Below are positions 25,711 to 35,273 of a stretch of DNA of 64,000 bases, piece after piece. The notes below the pieces were generated by a model. The model was not told the DNA's origin, ran no database searches, and saw only the letters and a list, made by a program, of their open reading frames with translations. The position numbers and the translations under genes were made by a program. The stretch covers positions 62,001-126,000 of the forward strand of contig CBDHFQ010000026.1 in assembly GCA_965262565.1 (NCBI GenBank). The letters are read 5' to 3'. This stretch comes from CBDHFQ01 sp965262565. GTDB lineage: Bacteria; Bacteroidota; Bacteroidia; J057. The stretch's first letter is position 1. The number at the start of each line of letters is the position of its first letter.

Positions 25711-26631
25711 TCAATTATTATCAGTAAATTTTCTAAAGGTTTGTTCCAATGTAGCTGACGCTAATTCCATGTTAATGATAGGATTATCTTGCTCCGCACA
25801 TTGATAAAATATTTCCTTTCTAATCTCAGGGGATGAATCTGCCTCAATTTCAAAAGTAACGGCTGTTTCCTGATGGATCTTATGAATCCCATCCACACTC
25901 ATTAAAGGTTCCATCGAAAAGTTTTCCTTAAAAAGAGTTAATTGGATGAATACATGTTCCTTTTCTTTCCCAGCCAAGGTATCCATCTGCTGATCTGTCT
26001 TTAACCGTCCTTTATGGATAATAATAACCCTATCGGCAATGGCTTCGACTTCAGATAGGATATGGGATGAAAAAATCACCGTTTTATGCTTACCAACTTC
26101 TTTTATCAGACGCCTGATCTCAATGATTTGATTGGGGTCCAGTCCTGAAGTAGGCTCATCCAATATCAATATTTCTGGATCGTGAATCAGGGCTTGGGCT
26201 AATCCTACTCTTTGACGATACCCTTTTGACAACTCTCCTATCTTCTTGTGCTTTTCAGGGAGCAGACCGACCATTTCTATTACCTGTTGGATTCGCTCTT
26301 TTTGCAGTCTGGACGGTAATTGATAAATTCTATAGACAAATTCCAGTAATTCATATACATACATATCAAGGTATAAAGGATTATGCTCGGGTAAATAGCC
26401 TATCTGTTTGCGTATTTCCAGTACATCTCGCCTGATATCTTTAGCATTTACCAGGACTGTTCCCGAAGTTGGAGCAATATATCCTGTGATAATTTTCATG
26501 GTAGTACTCTTACCAGCACCATTCGGACCTAAAAACCCAACTATTTCACCATTTCCTATTTCAAAGGATACATCATCTACAGCTCTTTGATCGCCAAATG
26601 TCTTTATAAGATGTTTTACCTTAATTGCCAT
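25711..26631 (-). CDS. gldA: Gliding-associated ABC transporter ATPase GldA
   Basis: 306 residues. An ABC ATPase with Walker A GPNGAGKST (35-43), signature LSKGYRQR (134-141) and Walker B LILDEP (155-160), followed by a C-terminal domain of about 90 residues. The length and the C-terminal region fit GldA, the ATPase partner of GldF and GldG. Other ABC-2 ATPases look alike; the nearby gldFG is the main support for the name. It is divergent from the 26694 gene, with 62 bases between starts. Confidence 0.85.
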   Translation of the reverse strand: MAIKVKHLIKTFGDQRAVDDVSFEIGNGEIVGFLGPNGAGKSTTMKIITGYIAPTSGTVLVNAKDIRRDVLEIRKQIGYLPEHNPLYLDMYVYELLEFVYRIYQLPSRLQKERIQQVIEMVGLLPEKHKKIGELSKGYRQRVGLAQALIHDPEILILDEPTSGLDPNQIIEIRRLIKEVGKHKTVIFSSHILSEVEAIADRVIIIHKGRLKTDQQMDTLAGKEKEHVFIQLTLFKENFSMEPLMSVDGIHKIHQETAVTFEIEADSSPEIRKEIFYQCAEQDNPIINMELASATLEQTFRKFTDNN

Positions 26632-26693
26632 ATGTATAAGTTATCATTTTCCGGAAGTTTTGGCCATATTCCCTTCAAAAAACAGCAGTAAAT

Positions 26694-28490
26694 ATGGAAC
26701 ATATCACACGTATCCCTTTTATCCTATTTATTCTTCTATTAACGCATTGCCAAACCGTTACCACTGTTGATTCTCCTTATGTTGAAAAAGGGAATATCAT
26801 TTATTACGATGGTGAAAAAACAAATGATGTCATCGTTCATATGAATGATGAACCCGAACATCTACATCCTACCTTTGGTACTTCTGGAAGTAGTTTCCAA
26901 ATCAATTATTATTTACATCATCCCCTTTTACGTATAGATATAAGTAGTGGTAACCTTATCCCTATACTTGTAGAGGATCTTCCTGATATTTCAGATAATA
27001 ATTTATCATATCATTACCTCATTCATGAGAAAGCAGCCTGGTCTGACGGAACTCCTATTACCACAAAAGATGTTCTTTTTTCTTTCAAAATGAAATTATG
27101 TGGTCTTAGTCCTGTGGGTGCGTCTACTGCATACTTCGATTTTTTTGAAAGTATAATACCAGATCCTGAAGATCCAAGGAAGTTTGAAATTAAGATGTCT
27201 GATCCATATATCCTTAATGCCTACCTGGTCACTGAGGTTCCCATTTTGGATCAACGCTTTTACGATCCTGAAGCTTTATTAGATGATTACTCGCTTGAGG
27301 AATTGCGAGAATTAGCTCCTGAAAATGTAGGCAATCCAACCTTAACACAGTGGGCAGATAAAGTATACGGAACTAATTATGGCAGGGAAGTGGAATTTCT
27401 CAAAGGTGGGGCGGGACCTTATGAAGTAGAATCATGGGAAAGCAGCCAACAACTTGTTCTCAAAAGAAAAGAGAATTATTGGGCTCAAGCGTTATCAAAT
27501 CCTATTTTTAATCAATATCCCGAATATATCACTTTTAAATTTGTACAGGATCCACAAGCATTAGAACTGGAGATAAAACAGCAAGAAATAGATGTGTCTA
27601 CTCAACTCACAGCTGACGTATTTGAGAGATTACAGAATAGTCCCGTTGCGAAAGCACATTACACTTTTGCTAATGTTCCCAGAATGAGTCCAGCTATGAT
27701 TCTCCTAAATACTCAGCCGGATGGAACTATTCATAAATTAATTTTCAACGAAAATGAAATAAGAAAAGCCCTCGCGAAAGCGATGCCTGTACAAGAGGTA
27801 ATCGATCAATTTTTCAGTGGATCAGCTGTAAGAACAGCTTCTATGATAGCACCAACTCACTCAGATTATAATCGATCACTTAGTCCCATTACATTTGACC
27901 CTCAGAATGCTCGAAAAATACTAGAAGAAGAAGGCTGGGCTGATGATGATGGGGATGGGATCCTTGATAAAATAGTTAATGGAACTATCCAGCCATTAGA
28001 ATTTTCGCTGACCTATCCTGCTACAGCTCGAAACAAAGACATTGTCGAGAAATTGAGAATTGAAGTTGGTAACGTAGGATTCAAATTAATTCCTAATCCT
28101 GTTAACATGGGACAACTCGTCCAAGCCTTGACAGATAAGAATTTTGATGCCGTACTATTATCTCTTACTCATGGGGCTACTCCATACGATTTCAATCAGA
28201 TTTGGCATTCATCCCAATGGCCCAAAGGGCAAAATTTTACCGGATACACAAATACCACTGTAGATTCACTTATTGATCTTTCTCGGGTGACAATGGGCAT
28301 AGAATCAAGAAAAGCTATTACTGCAGAAATTCAACGAATATTTTCCGAAGACTTACCCGCTATTCCGTTGTTTAGCCCATCTAATAGTGTCATAATTCAC
28401 AAGAGGTTTAACAATGCAACTATTCATCCGTATAGGTACTATATATTGCTCAATAACCTGAAGATAAACCCTTTAAACCAGGAAATTTAA
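26694..28490 (+). CDS. ABC transporter substrate-binding protein, family 5 (oligopeptide type)
   Basis: 598 residues. The N-terminus (FILFILLLTHCQ) is a signal with a cysteine at 19, perhaps a lipoprotein although His precedes it. The body fits SBP family 5: NDEPEHLHPTF near the start, then AAWSDGTPITTKDVLFSFKM (about 115-134), and a late LTHGATPYDFNQIWHSSQWP. An insert DDDGDGILDKI (about 418-428) looks like a calcium-binding loop found in several Bacteroidota relatives. Members bind oligopeptides or nickel; the substrate is unknown. No permease or ATPase of this type is next to it. Confidence 0.85.
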   Translation: MEHITRIPFILFILLLTHCQTVTTVDSPYVEKGNIIYYDGEKTNDVIVHMNDEPEHLHPTFGTSGSSFQINYYLHHPLLRIDISSGNLIPILVEDLPDISDNNLSYHYLIHEKAAWSDGTPITTKDVLFSFKMKLCGLSPVGASTAYFDFFESIIPDPEDPRKFEIKMSDPYILNAYLVTEVPILDQRFYDPEALLDDYSLEELRELAPENVGNPTLTQWADKVYGTNYGREVEFLKGGAGPYEVESWESSQQLVLKRKENYWAQALSNPIFNQYPEYITFKFVQDPQALELEIKQQEIDVSTQLTADVFERLQNSPVAKAHYTFANVPRMSPAMILLNTQPDGTIHKLIFNENEIRKALAKAMPVQEVIDQFFSGSAVRTASMIAPTHSDYNRSLSPITFDPQNARKILEEEGWADDDGDGILDKIVNGTIQPLEFSLTYPATARNKDIVEKLRIEVGNVGFKLIPNPVNMGQLVQALTDKNFDAVLLSLTHGATPYDFNQIWHSSQWPKGQNFTGYTNTTVDSLIDLSRVTMGIESRKAITAEIQRIFSEDLPAIPLFSPSNSVIIHKRFNNATIHPYRYYILLNNLKINPLNQEI

Positions 28491-28618
28491 TCTAAATTTT
28501 CTTTGTTTTTCCAATTTGATTGAATGTTGTAATGATTATCAGTATTTCATCCTTAATATCACTGTAATTTCTCTCATATTTGCTAAACAATCATTGTAAT
28601 ATCCAAAAATGATAAAAT

Positions 28619-30949
28619 ATGAATACTGGAATTAAATACTACGCCAGTTCTAATGGTTACAAAAATTCTTTCCTAGCTAGAACTATGGTTGGTAGACATT
28701 GCCTATTCATGTTTTCATGTATTTTATATTTATGTCTGTTTGCATTTCCTGATTGCTCCCTCGCTCAATCAGTAGGGAGAGGCTCAGGATTAAAACCTAA
28801 AATTCTTAAAGAGGAAGCTGTTGTTATTTTAAATTCTCAGGAAGATGCACCTCTTCAAAATTTCACCAACTTTCAGGATATCGATAAAAGTGGAAGTTAC
28901 TTTAATAACAATAAACTGAACGCAATCCACCAATTAGAAGAAAAACTAGAATCATCAGGAGATATAAATGAGCAGAAGGATCTTCTCATCAAATTAGACC
29001 AACACTTAGGGGACTATTTAAAAAATTTTACTGTCGAAAATTTTAAAAGAGATTCTGTTCTTCTCTTCAAAGCTGGTCAAATAAAACACTTATTGGGAGA
29101 TACTGCAAGAGCATTATTTTTTTATGAACTAGCAAGTAAGCATTACAGGCATGGTAATGAATCAAAAAAAACCTATAACGAACTTAAGGCGCCAACGAAC
29201 AATAACTGGATACCTATAGAGGAATATTATAAACTGCTGGAATTGAGGAAAAGAATAGACACTCTGGTAAAGCCCCATAAAGTGTTTGTCTCTCTTGGTC
29301 CTATGATTAATTCTTCTTTCCCGGACTATGCTCCTTATATGCATAAAACTGACAGCCTTCTTATTTTTACCTCAAGGAGAGAGAAGGAAGATTTAATTGA
29401 TCCATTTGCGAATAATAACGAGGATTTATACTACTCTTATAAAGACTTAATATCCGAAACCTGGACCCTCGCAGAAAAACTACCTTCTATTATCAACTCT
29501 AGATTCAATGAAGGCTCTGCTTGCCTGGCACCTGATGGTGTGACATTGTTTTTTACCAGATGTAATGATCTTGAAACAGGATTTGGGGATTGCGATATAT
29601 ATGAAGCAATATATGATCCTTCTGCGAACGACTGGAAGAAAATTAATAATCTTGGTCCTAATATTAATTCAAGTTATTGGGATTCTCAGCCCCATATTTC
29701 TTCTGATGGTGAATATATCTTTTTCTCTTCCAATAGATCAGGAGGATTTGGTTTAACTGATATTTATTATTCCAGGAAACAAGCAAATGGGGAGTGGGCG
29801 CCAGCTGTAAATGCTGGACCCATGATCAACACTAGTAGGGAGGAAGTAACTCCATTTTTACATTCCATAAACCAGACATTATATTTTAGTTCGACAGGAC
29901 AACTTAACTCTTTAGGGGGGTTCGATATTTTTAAATCGCGTAAGTTTGAACATTTATGGGAACCTCCCAAAAACCTGGGACCCCTGGTAAATACCGAAGG
30001 GAATGAATATTACTTTTCTATAGATAGGGAAGGGAAGACTATTTTTTACTCGAAGTCAGAAAATGTAGATGAACATGTAAAACAAAATTTTGATCTGTAT
30101 TCTTTTCCGATGCCTATGGAAGCAAGACCTAATGCAACTTCTACCATTGAAGGAGTCTTAATCGATTCAATTTCAGGTTATCCATTGGTAGGAACTGTGA
30201 TGGTAATTGATCTGGAAGAAGGAATAGAGGTTGCCCCAAAGGAAATCAATGACAAAGGATATTTTTCTTTTGATCTTATAAACAACCGTAGATATCGCAT
30301 ATATGTCATGGGCGATAACTTTTTGACGATAAAAAATGATATTATTCTGGAAAACGATACCAGTTTCCAAATCTTTACTCAAAGTTTTGAACAAAACAAG
30401 CCTATAGTATTCGAATCTCTGGAATTCGGTTCTAACAGATATAAATTAAAAGCTAAGACAAAACCAAAATTGGATTACATCGTCAAATTTCTAGAACTAT
30501 ATCCAATGTTTAATGTAGAGGTTGAAGGCCATACAGATTCCGATGGACCTGCCGAATATAACCTAAAGCTTTCAGAGCAAAGAGCAAAAATGATTGCGAC
30601 ATATATTCTCATTCAAGGTAGTTTTCCAAGAAGTAGAGTTAGTTTTAAAGGATATGGCGAAATGAGACCTGTAGTTCCCAATACTTCCAGTGAAAATAAA
30701 AGAAAAAATAGAAGAGTTGAATTTAAATTAACCTTAAGGCCAGAGTTTGATGGAGACATGCTCCTACCCACTAAAGAAGAATTATTTTATCAGAAAGATG
30801 ATGATTTTGATGAATGGAAAGATGAGGGAGAAGAAGAATTTTGGGATATTGATAAAGAGAACAATATGCTAGAAGGTGAATTTGACTTGGAAAAAGAGCT
30901 GGAAAAAGATATATATAGAAATAAATTGTTAAAGGGTGATAACAATTAG
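28619..30949 (+). CDS. PorE-like cell-envelope protein: PD40 repeats, CRD, OmpA domain
   Basis: 776 residues. A signal region ends at about 50 (DCSLAQS); an ATG at 28685 would give a more compact signal. A helical, TPR-like region (about 100-190) is followed by five PD40 beta-propeller repeats (e.g. SSDGEYIFFSSNRSGGFGLT), a carboxypeptidase regulatory-like domain (about 505-580, TSTIEGVLIDSISGYPLVG) and an OmpA C-terminal domain (about 595-710, VEGHTDSDGPAEYNLKLSEQ) that binds peptidoglycan. A Glu-rich tail ends it. This is the domain order of PorE, a type IX secretion component; the same order occurs in other OmpA proteins of the phylum, so the assignment is tentative. Confidence 0.75.
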   Translation: MNTGIKYYASSNGYKNSFLARTMVGRHCLFMFSCILYLCLFAFPDCSLAQSVGRGSGLKPKILKEEAVVILNSQEDAPLQNFTNFQDIDKSGSYFNNNKLNAIHQLEEKLESSGDINEQKDLLIKLDQHLGDYLKNFTVENFKRDSVLLFKAGQIKHLLGDTARALFFYELASKHYRHGNESKKTYNELKAPTNNNWIPIEEYYKLLELRKRIDTLVKPHKVFVSLGPMINSSFPDYAPYMHKTDSLLIFTSRREKEDLIDPFANNNEDLYYSYKDLISETWTLAEKLPSIINSRFNEGSACLAPDGVTLFFTRCNDLETGFGDCDIYEAIYDPSANDWKKINNLGPNINSSYWDSQPHISSDGEYIFFSSNRSGGFGLTDIYYSRKQANGEWAPAVNAGPMINTSREEVTPFLHSINQTLYFSSTGQLNSLGGFDIFKSRKFEHLWEPPKNLGPLVNTEGNEYYFSIDREGKTIFYSKSENVDEHVKQNFDLYSFPMPMEARPNATSTIEGVLIDSISGYPLVGTVMVIDLEEGIEVAPKEINDKGYFSFDLINNRRYRIYVMGDNFLTIKNDIILENDTSFQIFTQSFEQNKPIVFESLEFGSNRYKLKAKTKPKLDYIVKFLELYPMFNVEVEGHTDSDGPAEYNLKLSEQRAKMIATYILIQGSFPRSRVSFKGYGEMRPVVPNTSSENKRKNRRVEFKLTLRPEFDGDMLLPTKEELFYQKDDDFDEWKDEGEEEFWDIDKENNMLEGEFDLEKELEKDIYRNKLLKGDNN

Positions 30950-31134
30950 CACTCAGTAGTCGATTATTAATTAATATGTTACCTTAATTAAATGTTCATA
31001 AATTCAATTTCTAAATTATTCCATAATTTTAACTTTAGATAAAAATTAAATCTTAAGTTCGCTCTTAGTAATAATTTGTGAAAGGTGAATCGGACAAGTG
31101 ATATACAAAAGTACAACTATTTAATTTTCGAGAT

Positions 31135-32334
31135 TTGACCGTGATTTACTCAAAAAGACTTAATTCGCCAGAATCGATTGAAATAGTAGATGAAAAATTA
31201 CCTCTACCTGTTGAACACATCGAATCAATGAGGTTGACCCAACAAAACCCTCGATTCCATAATGAAGGTAGCGTTTTATTACACACTAAACTCGTACTAT
31301 CTGAATTTCGTAAATACGAAGCTAAATACCCTTTAAGGCAAGAAGAAAAAGAACTATTTTACTGGGGAACTATCCTTCATGATATAGGAAAACCATTAGT
31401 TACCAAATGGTATAAAGGACGATGGATCTCAAAAGGGCATGAAAAAGCAGGAGTACCTATAGCCAGAGATATTCTATTACAAAAGCCACATATTTCTTCT
31501 ATCCAACGTCGCCGTATGTTGGATCTAGTTCGCTGGCATCATATTCCTTTAAGATATGGGCTAGCAGCAAGAGCCTTTGAAGATTATTTGCTGATGAGTT
31601 GCCATGTAGATCTCCGAACGATAGGTATTTTTTCCCAATTTGATATAGAAGGAAGAATATGTGTCAATAAAGAAGGTGTCCGCAAAATTATAGATCAGTT
31701 TAATCAAGAAATAGTACCAAAAGTTGAGGAAACTATAGGAAGTTATCGCCAAGTACAGGACTTATTCCGTACTGCAACAGTAACGGAGAAAAGTACCCTT
31801 TGGAATGCAATCAAAGAAAGAAACGCTCAGAAGCTTATTGATACTATTAATGATCTTTCATCCAATCATTCTGAAAATCCTCCTACTCATGAAGGTCCTA
31901 CCTGCCATATTTTATTGCATCCACCAGGATTCATATCGCATTCCATGTTTAAGCTTCAAAATGAGATCCTACCTGTGTTGAAGTTACCTTCAGGTAAAAG
32001 AAAAATAACAGAACTTGTTGATATTACTTCCATTGTTAATCAATTTCTGTCATCAGATATGTGCTCCACCCAAGAGCTCGCCATTGATTTGGGATTTCTT
32101 TCAAGTGAGAAGAGACTATTAGTTAGCGATTATTTAAAAGACCTGGGCTATAGGATTAGTTACCAATTTGTAGAGGCAACACTAGCTGATTGCTTATGGC
32201 AAAATGCAAGTTCAGGATATAATTTCTCCTCTGCTGAAGTAAAGGAAGCCTATAGTCATTTTCTACCTCCACATCCTTGGGAGGCTCATGAATTGAATTG
32301 GCAGACACATATCTCCTCTATGAGTTCTATGTAG
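31135..32334 (+). CDS. HD-domain phosphohydrolase with degenerate kinase-like C-terminus
   Basis: 399 residues from a TTG at 31135; GTG at 31141 is equally possible. The ATG at 31228 would delete conserved residues (LPLPVEHIESM), so I reject it. HD-type metal ligands are H42 and H50 (FHNEGSVLLHT), H82-D83 (HDIGKP), H102, H135/H136 and D159. About 100 residues at the C-terminus align by eye with the polynucleotide-kinase-like AAA half of HD/kinase proteins (ending LPPHPWEAHELNW), but the P-loop position reads LLHPPGFISHS, without GxxxxGKS/T. Function unknown; a nucleotide or RNA-end phosphohydrolase is likely. Confidence 0.7.
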   Translation: MTVIYSKRLNSPESIEIVDEKLPLPVEHIESMRLTQQNPRFHNEGSVLLHTKLVLSEFRKYEAKYPLRQEEKELFYWGTILHDIGKPLVTKWYKGRWISKGHEKAGVPIARDILLQKPHISSIQRRRMLDLVRWHHIPLRYGLAARAFEDYLLMSCHVDLRTIGIFSQFDIEGRICVNKEGVRKIIDQFNQEIVPKVEETIGSYRQVQDLFRTATVTEKSTLWNAIKERNAQKLIDTINDLSSNHSENPPTHEGPTCHILLHPPGFISHSMFKLQNEILPVLKLPSGKRKITELVDITSIVNQFLSSDMCSTQELAIDLGFLSSEKRLLVSDYLKDLGYRISYQFVEATLADCLWQNASSGYNFSSAEVKEAYSHFLPPHPWEAHELNWQTHISSMSSM

Positions 32335-32346
32335 TTACTTGTAAAG

Positions 32347-32820
32347 TCAGGAGTTTAGAGTGGTTCGCAAGTATCTTTTCATCCAAGTATCCTTAAGTAG
32401 CATTTCCCACTTATCCAAATCATCAGATTGCCCCAGAGAATGGTCAAACACAATTGTATCAGCTGCTAATATTCCGCTGGAAATCAGTTGCTGTATCGAC
32501 CTGAAATGAGTGTATTGGATATCCTTATTCACATCTCTGTAAAATACATGTGCCGCATCAAGAACTGAAATGTCATTTTTTTCCAGTATTTCTGCTACAG
32601 CCCTCTTAAGACTGTCAATCGAACATCCAGATGGTCTATGTTCACCTTGATCTGCATTTATAAGCACAAATCGATCATATGCTATACGAATCATTCCATT
32701 TACAGGAATCCCATGAGAGGACCACTTGGACAAAAAAAGCTGGAAATCGTGATTTAATTGCTTCTTTTGAAAGTCTGTTAAGGGAGATTCAAATGAATAT
32801 ATCCAAGTATAAGCTTGCAT
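32347..32820 (-). CDS. Conserved Bacteroidota protein of unknown function (often labelled ABC transporter ATPase)
   Basis: 157 residues. It resembles a small conserved family with WIYSFESPLTD near the start, then LSKWSSHGIPVNG and the strongly conserved GCSIDSLKRAV (about 65-75), ending without a Walker motif or ABC signature. Database entries of this family are often named ABC transporter ATPase; nothing in this sequence supports that. It contains no signal peptide or membrane helix, so it is likely cytoplasmic. It converges with the HD gene and lies 47 bases downstream of the DUF434 gene. Confidence 0.75.
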   Translation of the reverse strand: MQAYTWIYSFESPLTDFQKKQLNHDFQLFLSKWSSHGIPVNGMIRIAYDRFVLINADQGEHRPSGCSIDSLKRAVAEILEKNDISVLDAAHVFYRDVNKDIQYTHFRSIQQLISSGILAADTIVFDHSLGQSDDLDKWEMLLKDTWMKRYLRTTLNS

Positions 32821-32867
32821 ATTTATATATATTAATTTTTCGAATGTATTTATTTACCTAATTAAGG

Positions 32868-33596
32868 TCAATAATCGTTTCCATCAAGCGGGATAATATT
32901 TGCTGAAGGAACTTGTTCTAATAATTTTTTTTGAATATTAAACCACCGCTCAGCATGATCTATAACCCATCCATCAGATGAAACAACTATCCAATCTTCT
33001 CTTTGAACCAATACTCGATCAGGATTATTTGCCAGGGTAATCTTCCATATAAAATCTTGTTGTTGAGCTACTTCTTCCATATATCCTTTTAACCTCCCAC
33101 TGTTTGAGACAGGCGCATCCAGAAACCAATGGACATATTCCGGTTTTAGAGATTCCATGACTTCTCCCATAAGTAATAGCGCTGCGAGCGTTTCTTCCAT
33201 TTTCCGGTAATTTCCATGAATACTGGCAATGTCTCTAAAACACCCATCTCTACATCTAATTACTATTCCTCCAGCCAATACACTTTCTACGAATATGAGA
33301 AGATTATAGGCATCTACAGCCATTATTTTTCCATGTATCTGATCGGGAGCAAAATTTTTTAAGGGCCGTGAATGTTTTGCCATATCTCCACAACTTGCAC
33401 GGAGGAGTGCTTGACGCTGCCTGCGGTGTAATTTGTATCTATCTCCAACCAATTTTAAGCTGGAACGATCTGAGTACCCCTTCGATAATAGATAAGATAA
33501 ATCTGTGACCGCTTCATTAAGGGTGCTAATCCATTCTTCCCCAAACCAAATAGGGTCATTTCCTTGTTGTCCCCGGTGTTTTTGTTTATGAGGCAT
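32868..33596 (-). CDS. DUF434 domain-containing protein
   Basis: 242 residues, no signal or membrane helix. DUF434 is recognised in the first third by LSYLLSKGYSDRSSLKLVGD (33-52) followed by RYKLHRRQRQALLRAS. The rest holds GKIMAVDAYNLLIFVESVLA (about 89-108) and HWFLDAPVSNSGRLK (about 156-170), with several conserved Asp residues, which resembles a PIN- or Toprim-like metal site. That last point is my inference from the spacing of acidic residues only. The function is unknown. It lies 34 bases after accC on the same strand. Confidence 0.75.
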   Translation of the reverse strand: MPHKQKHRGQQGNDPIWFGEEWISTLNEAVTDLSYLLSKGYSDRSSLKLVGDRYKLHRRQRQALLRASCGDMAKHSRPLKNFAPDQIHGKIMAVDAYNLLIFVESVLAGGIVIRCRDGCFRDIASIHGNYRKMEETLAALLLMGEVMESLKPEYVHWFLDAPVSNSGRLKGYMEEVAQQQDFIWKITLANNPDRVLVQREDWIVVSSDGWVIDHAERWFNIQKKLLEQVPSANIIPLDGNDY

Positions 33597-33630
33597 AACA
33601 TTAAAAAATAGGAAACATTTTTTAAGTATA

Positions 33631-35130
33631 CTATTTGATTCGGTTTAATCGCCAAGCATTAGGATAATTAATTTTAGGTGTTAAAATAACTTTATTTTTT
33701 TCTGAAACTTCTTTAAGAACCTTATGAGCAACTATCCCTGATATCAGTGCTTCTTGCTCCTCCATCTCGCTATATAGATCATTGGGATCAAAATAATTTT
33801 TGATAAACTGAGTATCAAAATTACCTTCTTTAAAAGCAGGATGATTCATTACATATTCGCAAAAAGGCAAGGTGGTTTGTATCCCAATTATAATATAATT
33901 TCTGATAGCTTCTTTCAATTTTTCTATAGCTCCCTCCCGCGTATCAGCATAACTTATCAATTTGGCTATCATTGGATCGTAATGAATAGGAACATCCATA
34001 CCCTCTCTATATCCATCATCCAACCGAATACCATCTCCTTGTGGCCGTCGATAAATATGAAGTTTACCAATATCTGGCAAAAAATTATTAGCTGGATCTT
34101 CTGCGTATACCCTTGCCTCTATGGCATGCCCTGAAATTTGTAAATCATTTTGTTCAAAAGCCAGTTTTCCTCCTTCGGCTATATTAATTTGTTCCTTAAC
34201 CAGGTCTATCCCAGTGATCAATTCCGTTACAGGATGTTCAACTTGTAGCCTTGTGTTCATTTCCAAGAAATAAAATCCATGTGATTCATCTAATAGAAAC
34301 TCAACTGTACCAGCGTTAATGTAATTGCAAGCTTTGCATACATTTACTGCTGCTTCCCCCATCTTAGCACGTAATTGAGGTGTTAAAACGCTAGAAGGAG
34401 CCTCTTCTATTACTTTTTGATGCCTTCTCTGAATAGAACACTCTCGTTCGAACAGGTGCACAGTATTTCCATGTGAATCAGCAAGAATTTGAATTTCTAT
34501 ATGCCGAGGGGAAGTGATAAATTTCTCGATGAAAACACTCCCATTTCCAAAAGCATTTTCAGCCTCACTTACAGCTCGCTCCATTTGTTCTTCAAATTCA
34601 TTACTCTCATTAACAATTCTCATTCCTTTCCCCCCTCCTCCTGCGGCAGCTTTTATTAATACTGGGAATCCAATCTCATTCGCCTTATTTTTCGCTTCCT
34701 CAATATCAGTAATAGCTTTATCCAATCCTGGAAGTAGAGGAACACCAAATTTACTTACTGCTTGTTTCGCTTTTAATTTATCCCCCATTAGCTCAATAGC
34801 TGCTGATGAAGGGCCGATAAAAATAATTCCTGCTTCTCTTACGGCTTTAGCAAATTCAGCATTTTCAGATAAAAATCCGTAACCCGGGTGAATGGCATCT
34901 ATATGATGCTCGAGGCAAATGTCAATAATCTTATCACCTTTTAAATAAGACTCTGAGGATGGAGGCGGTCCGATAAGGTATGCTTGATCAGCAAAATGAA
35001 CATGTGGAGCATCAGCATCTGCTTCTGAATATATAGCTGCTGTCCATATTCCCATTTCTTTAGCCGATCGAATAATTCTTAAGGCAATTTCTCCACGATT
35101 TGAAACCAGTAATTTTTTAATTTTAGACAT
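33631..35130 (-). CDS. accC: Biotin carboxylase subunit (acetyl-/acyl-CoA carboxylase)
   Basis: 499 residues. The ATP-grasp enzyme carboxylates biotin on a carrier protein. The N-terminal domain reads LLVSNRGEIALRIIRSAKEM (7-26), the glycine loop is GGGGKGM (164-170), and ERECSIQRRHQKVIEEAP and EMNTRLQVEHPVTELITGID hold the catalytic and ATP/bicarbonate residues. It is about 50 residues longer than E. coli AccC; the extra C-terminus (EQEALISGIVAHKV) resembles acyl-CoA carboxylase alpha subunits cut before the biotinyl domain. No accB or carboxyltransferase lies nearby. Confidence 0.92.
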   Translation of the reverse strand: MSKIKKLLVSNRGEIALRIIRSAKEMGIWTAAIYSEADADAPHVHFADQAYLIGPPPSSESYLKGDKIIDICLEHHIDAIHPGYGFLSENAEFAKAVREAGIIFIGPSSAAIELMGDKLKAKQAVSKFGVPLLPGLDKAITDIEEAKNKANEIGFPVLIKAAAGGGGKGMRIVNESNEFEEQMERAVSEAENAFGNGSVFIEKFITSPRHIEIQILADSHGNTVHLFERECSIQRRHQKVIEEAPSSVLTPQLRAKMGEAAVNVCKACNYINAGTVEFLLDESHGFYFLEMNTRLQVEHPVTELITGIDLVKEQINIAEGGKLAFEQNDLQISGHAIEARVYAEDPANNFLPDIGKLHIYRRPQGDGIRLDDGYREGMDVPIHYDPMIAKLISYADTREGAIEKLKEAIRNYIIIGIQTTLPFCEYVMNHPAFKEGNFDTQFIKNYFDPNDLYSEMEEQEALISGIVAHKVLKEVSEKNKVILTPKINYPNAWRLNRIK

Positions 35131-35273
35131 AAGGAGTACAATGAATGGTCAAAATAGCAAAAAGCCTTTGATGTCTAAAATGGTAATAGAAATATATAAG
35201 CGAGAAAAGAAACTACATAGAAAATTACTATTAGTATTCTATGTGCTAAAAGTATGAGGGCGGAAAATCAAGA

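Noticed and set aside
32347..32820. ABC transporter ATPase
   Set aside because: No Walker A, Walker B or LSGGQ-like motif exists in the 157 residues.
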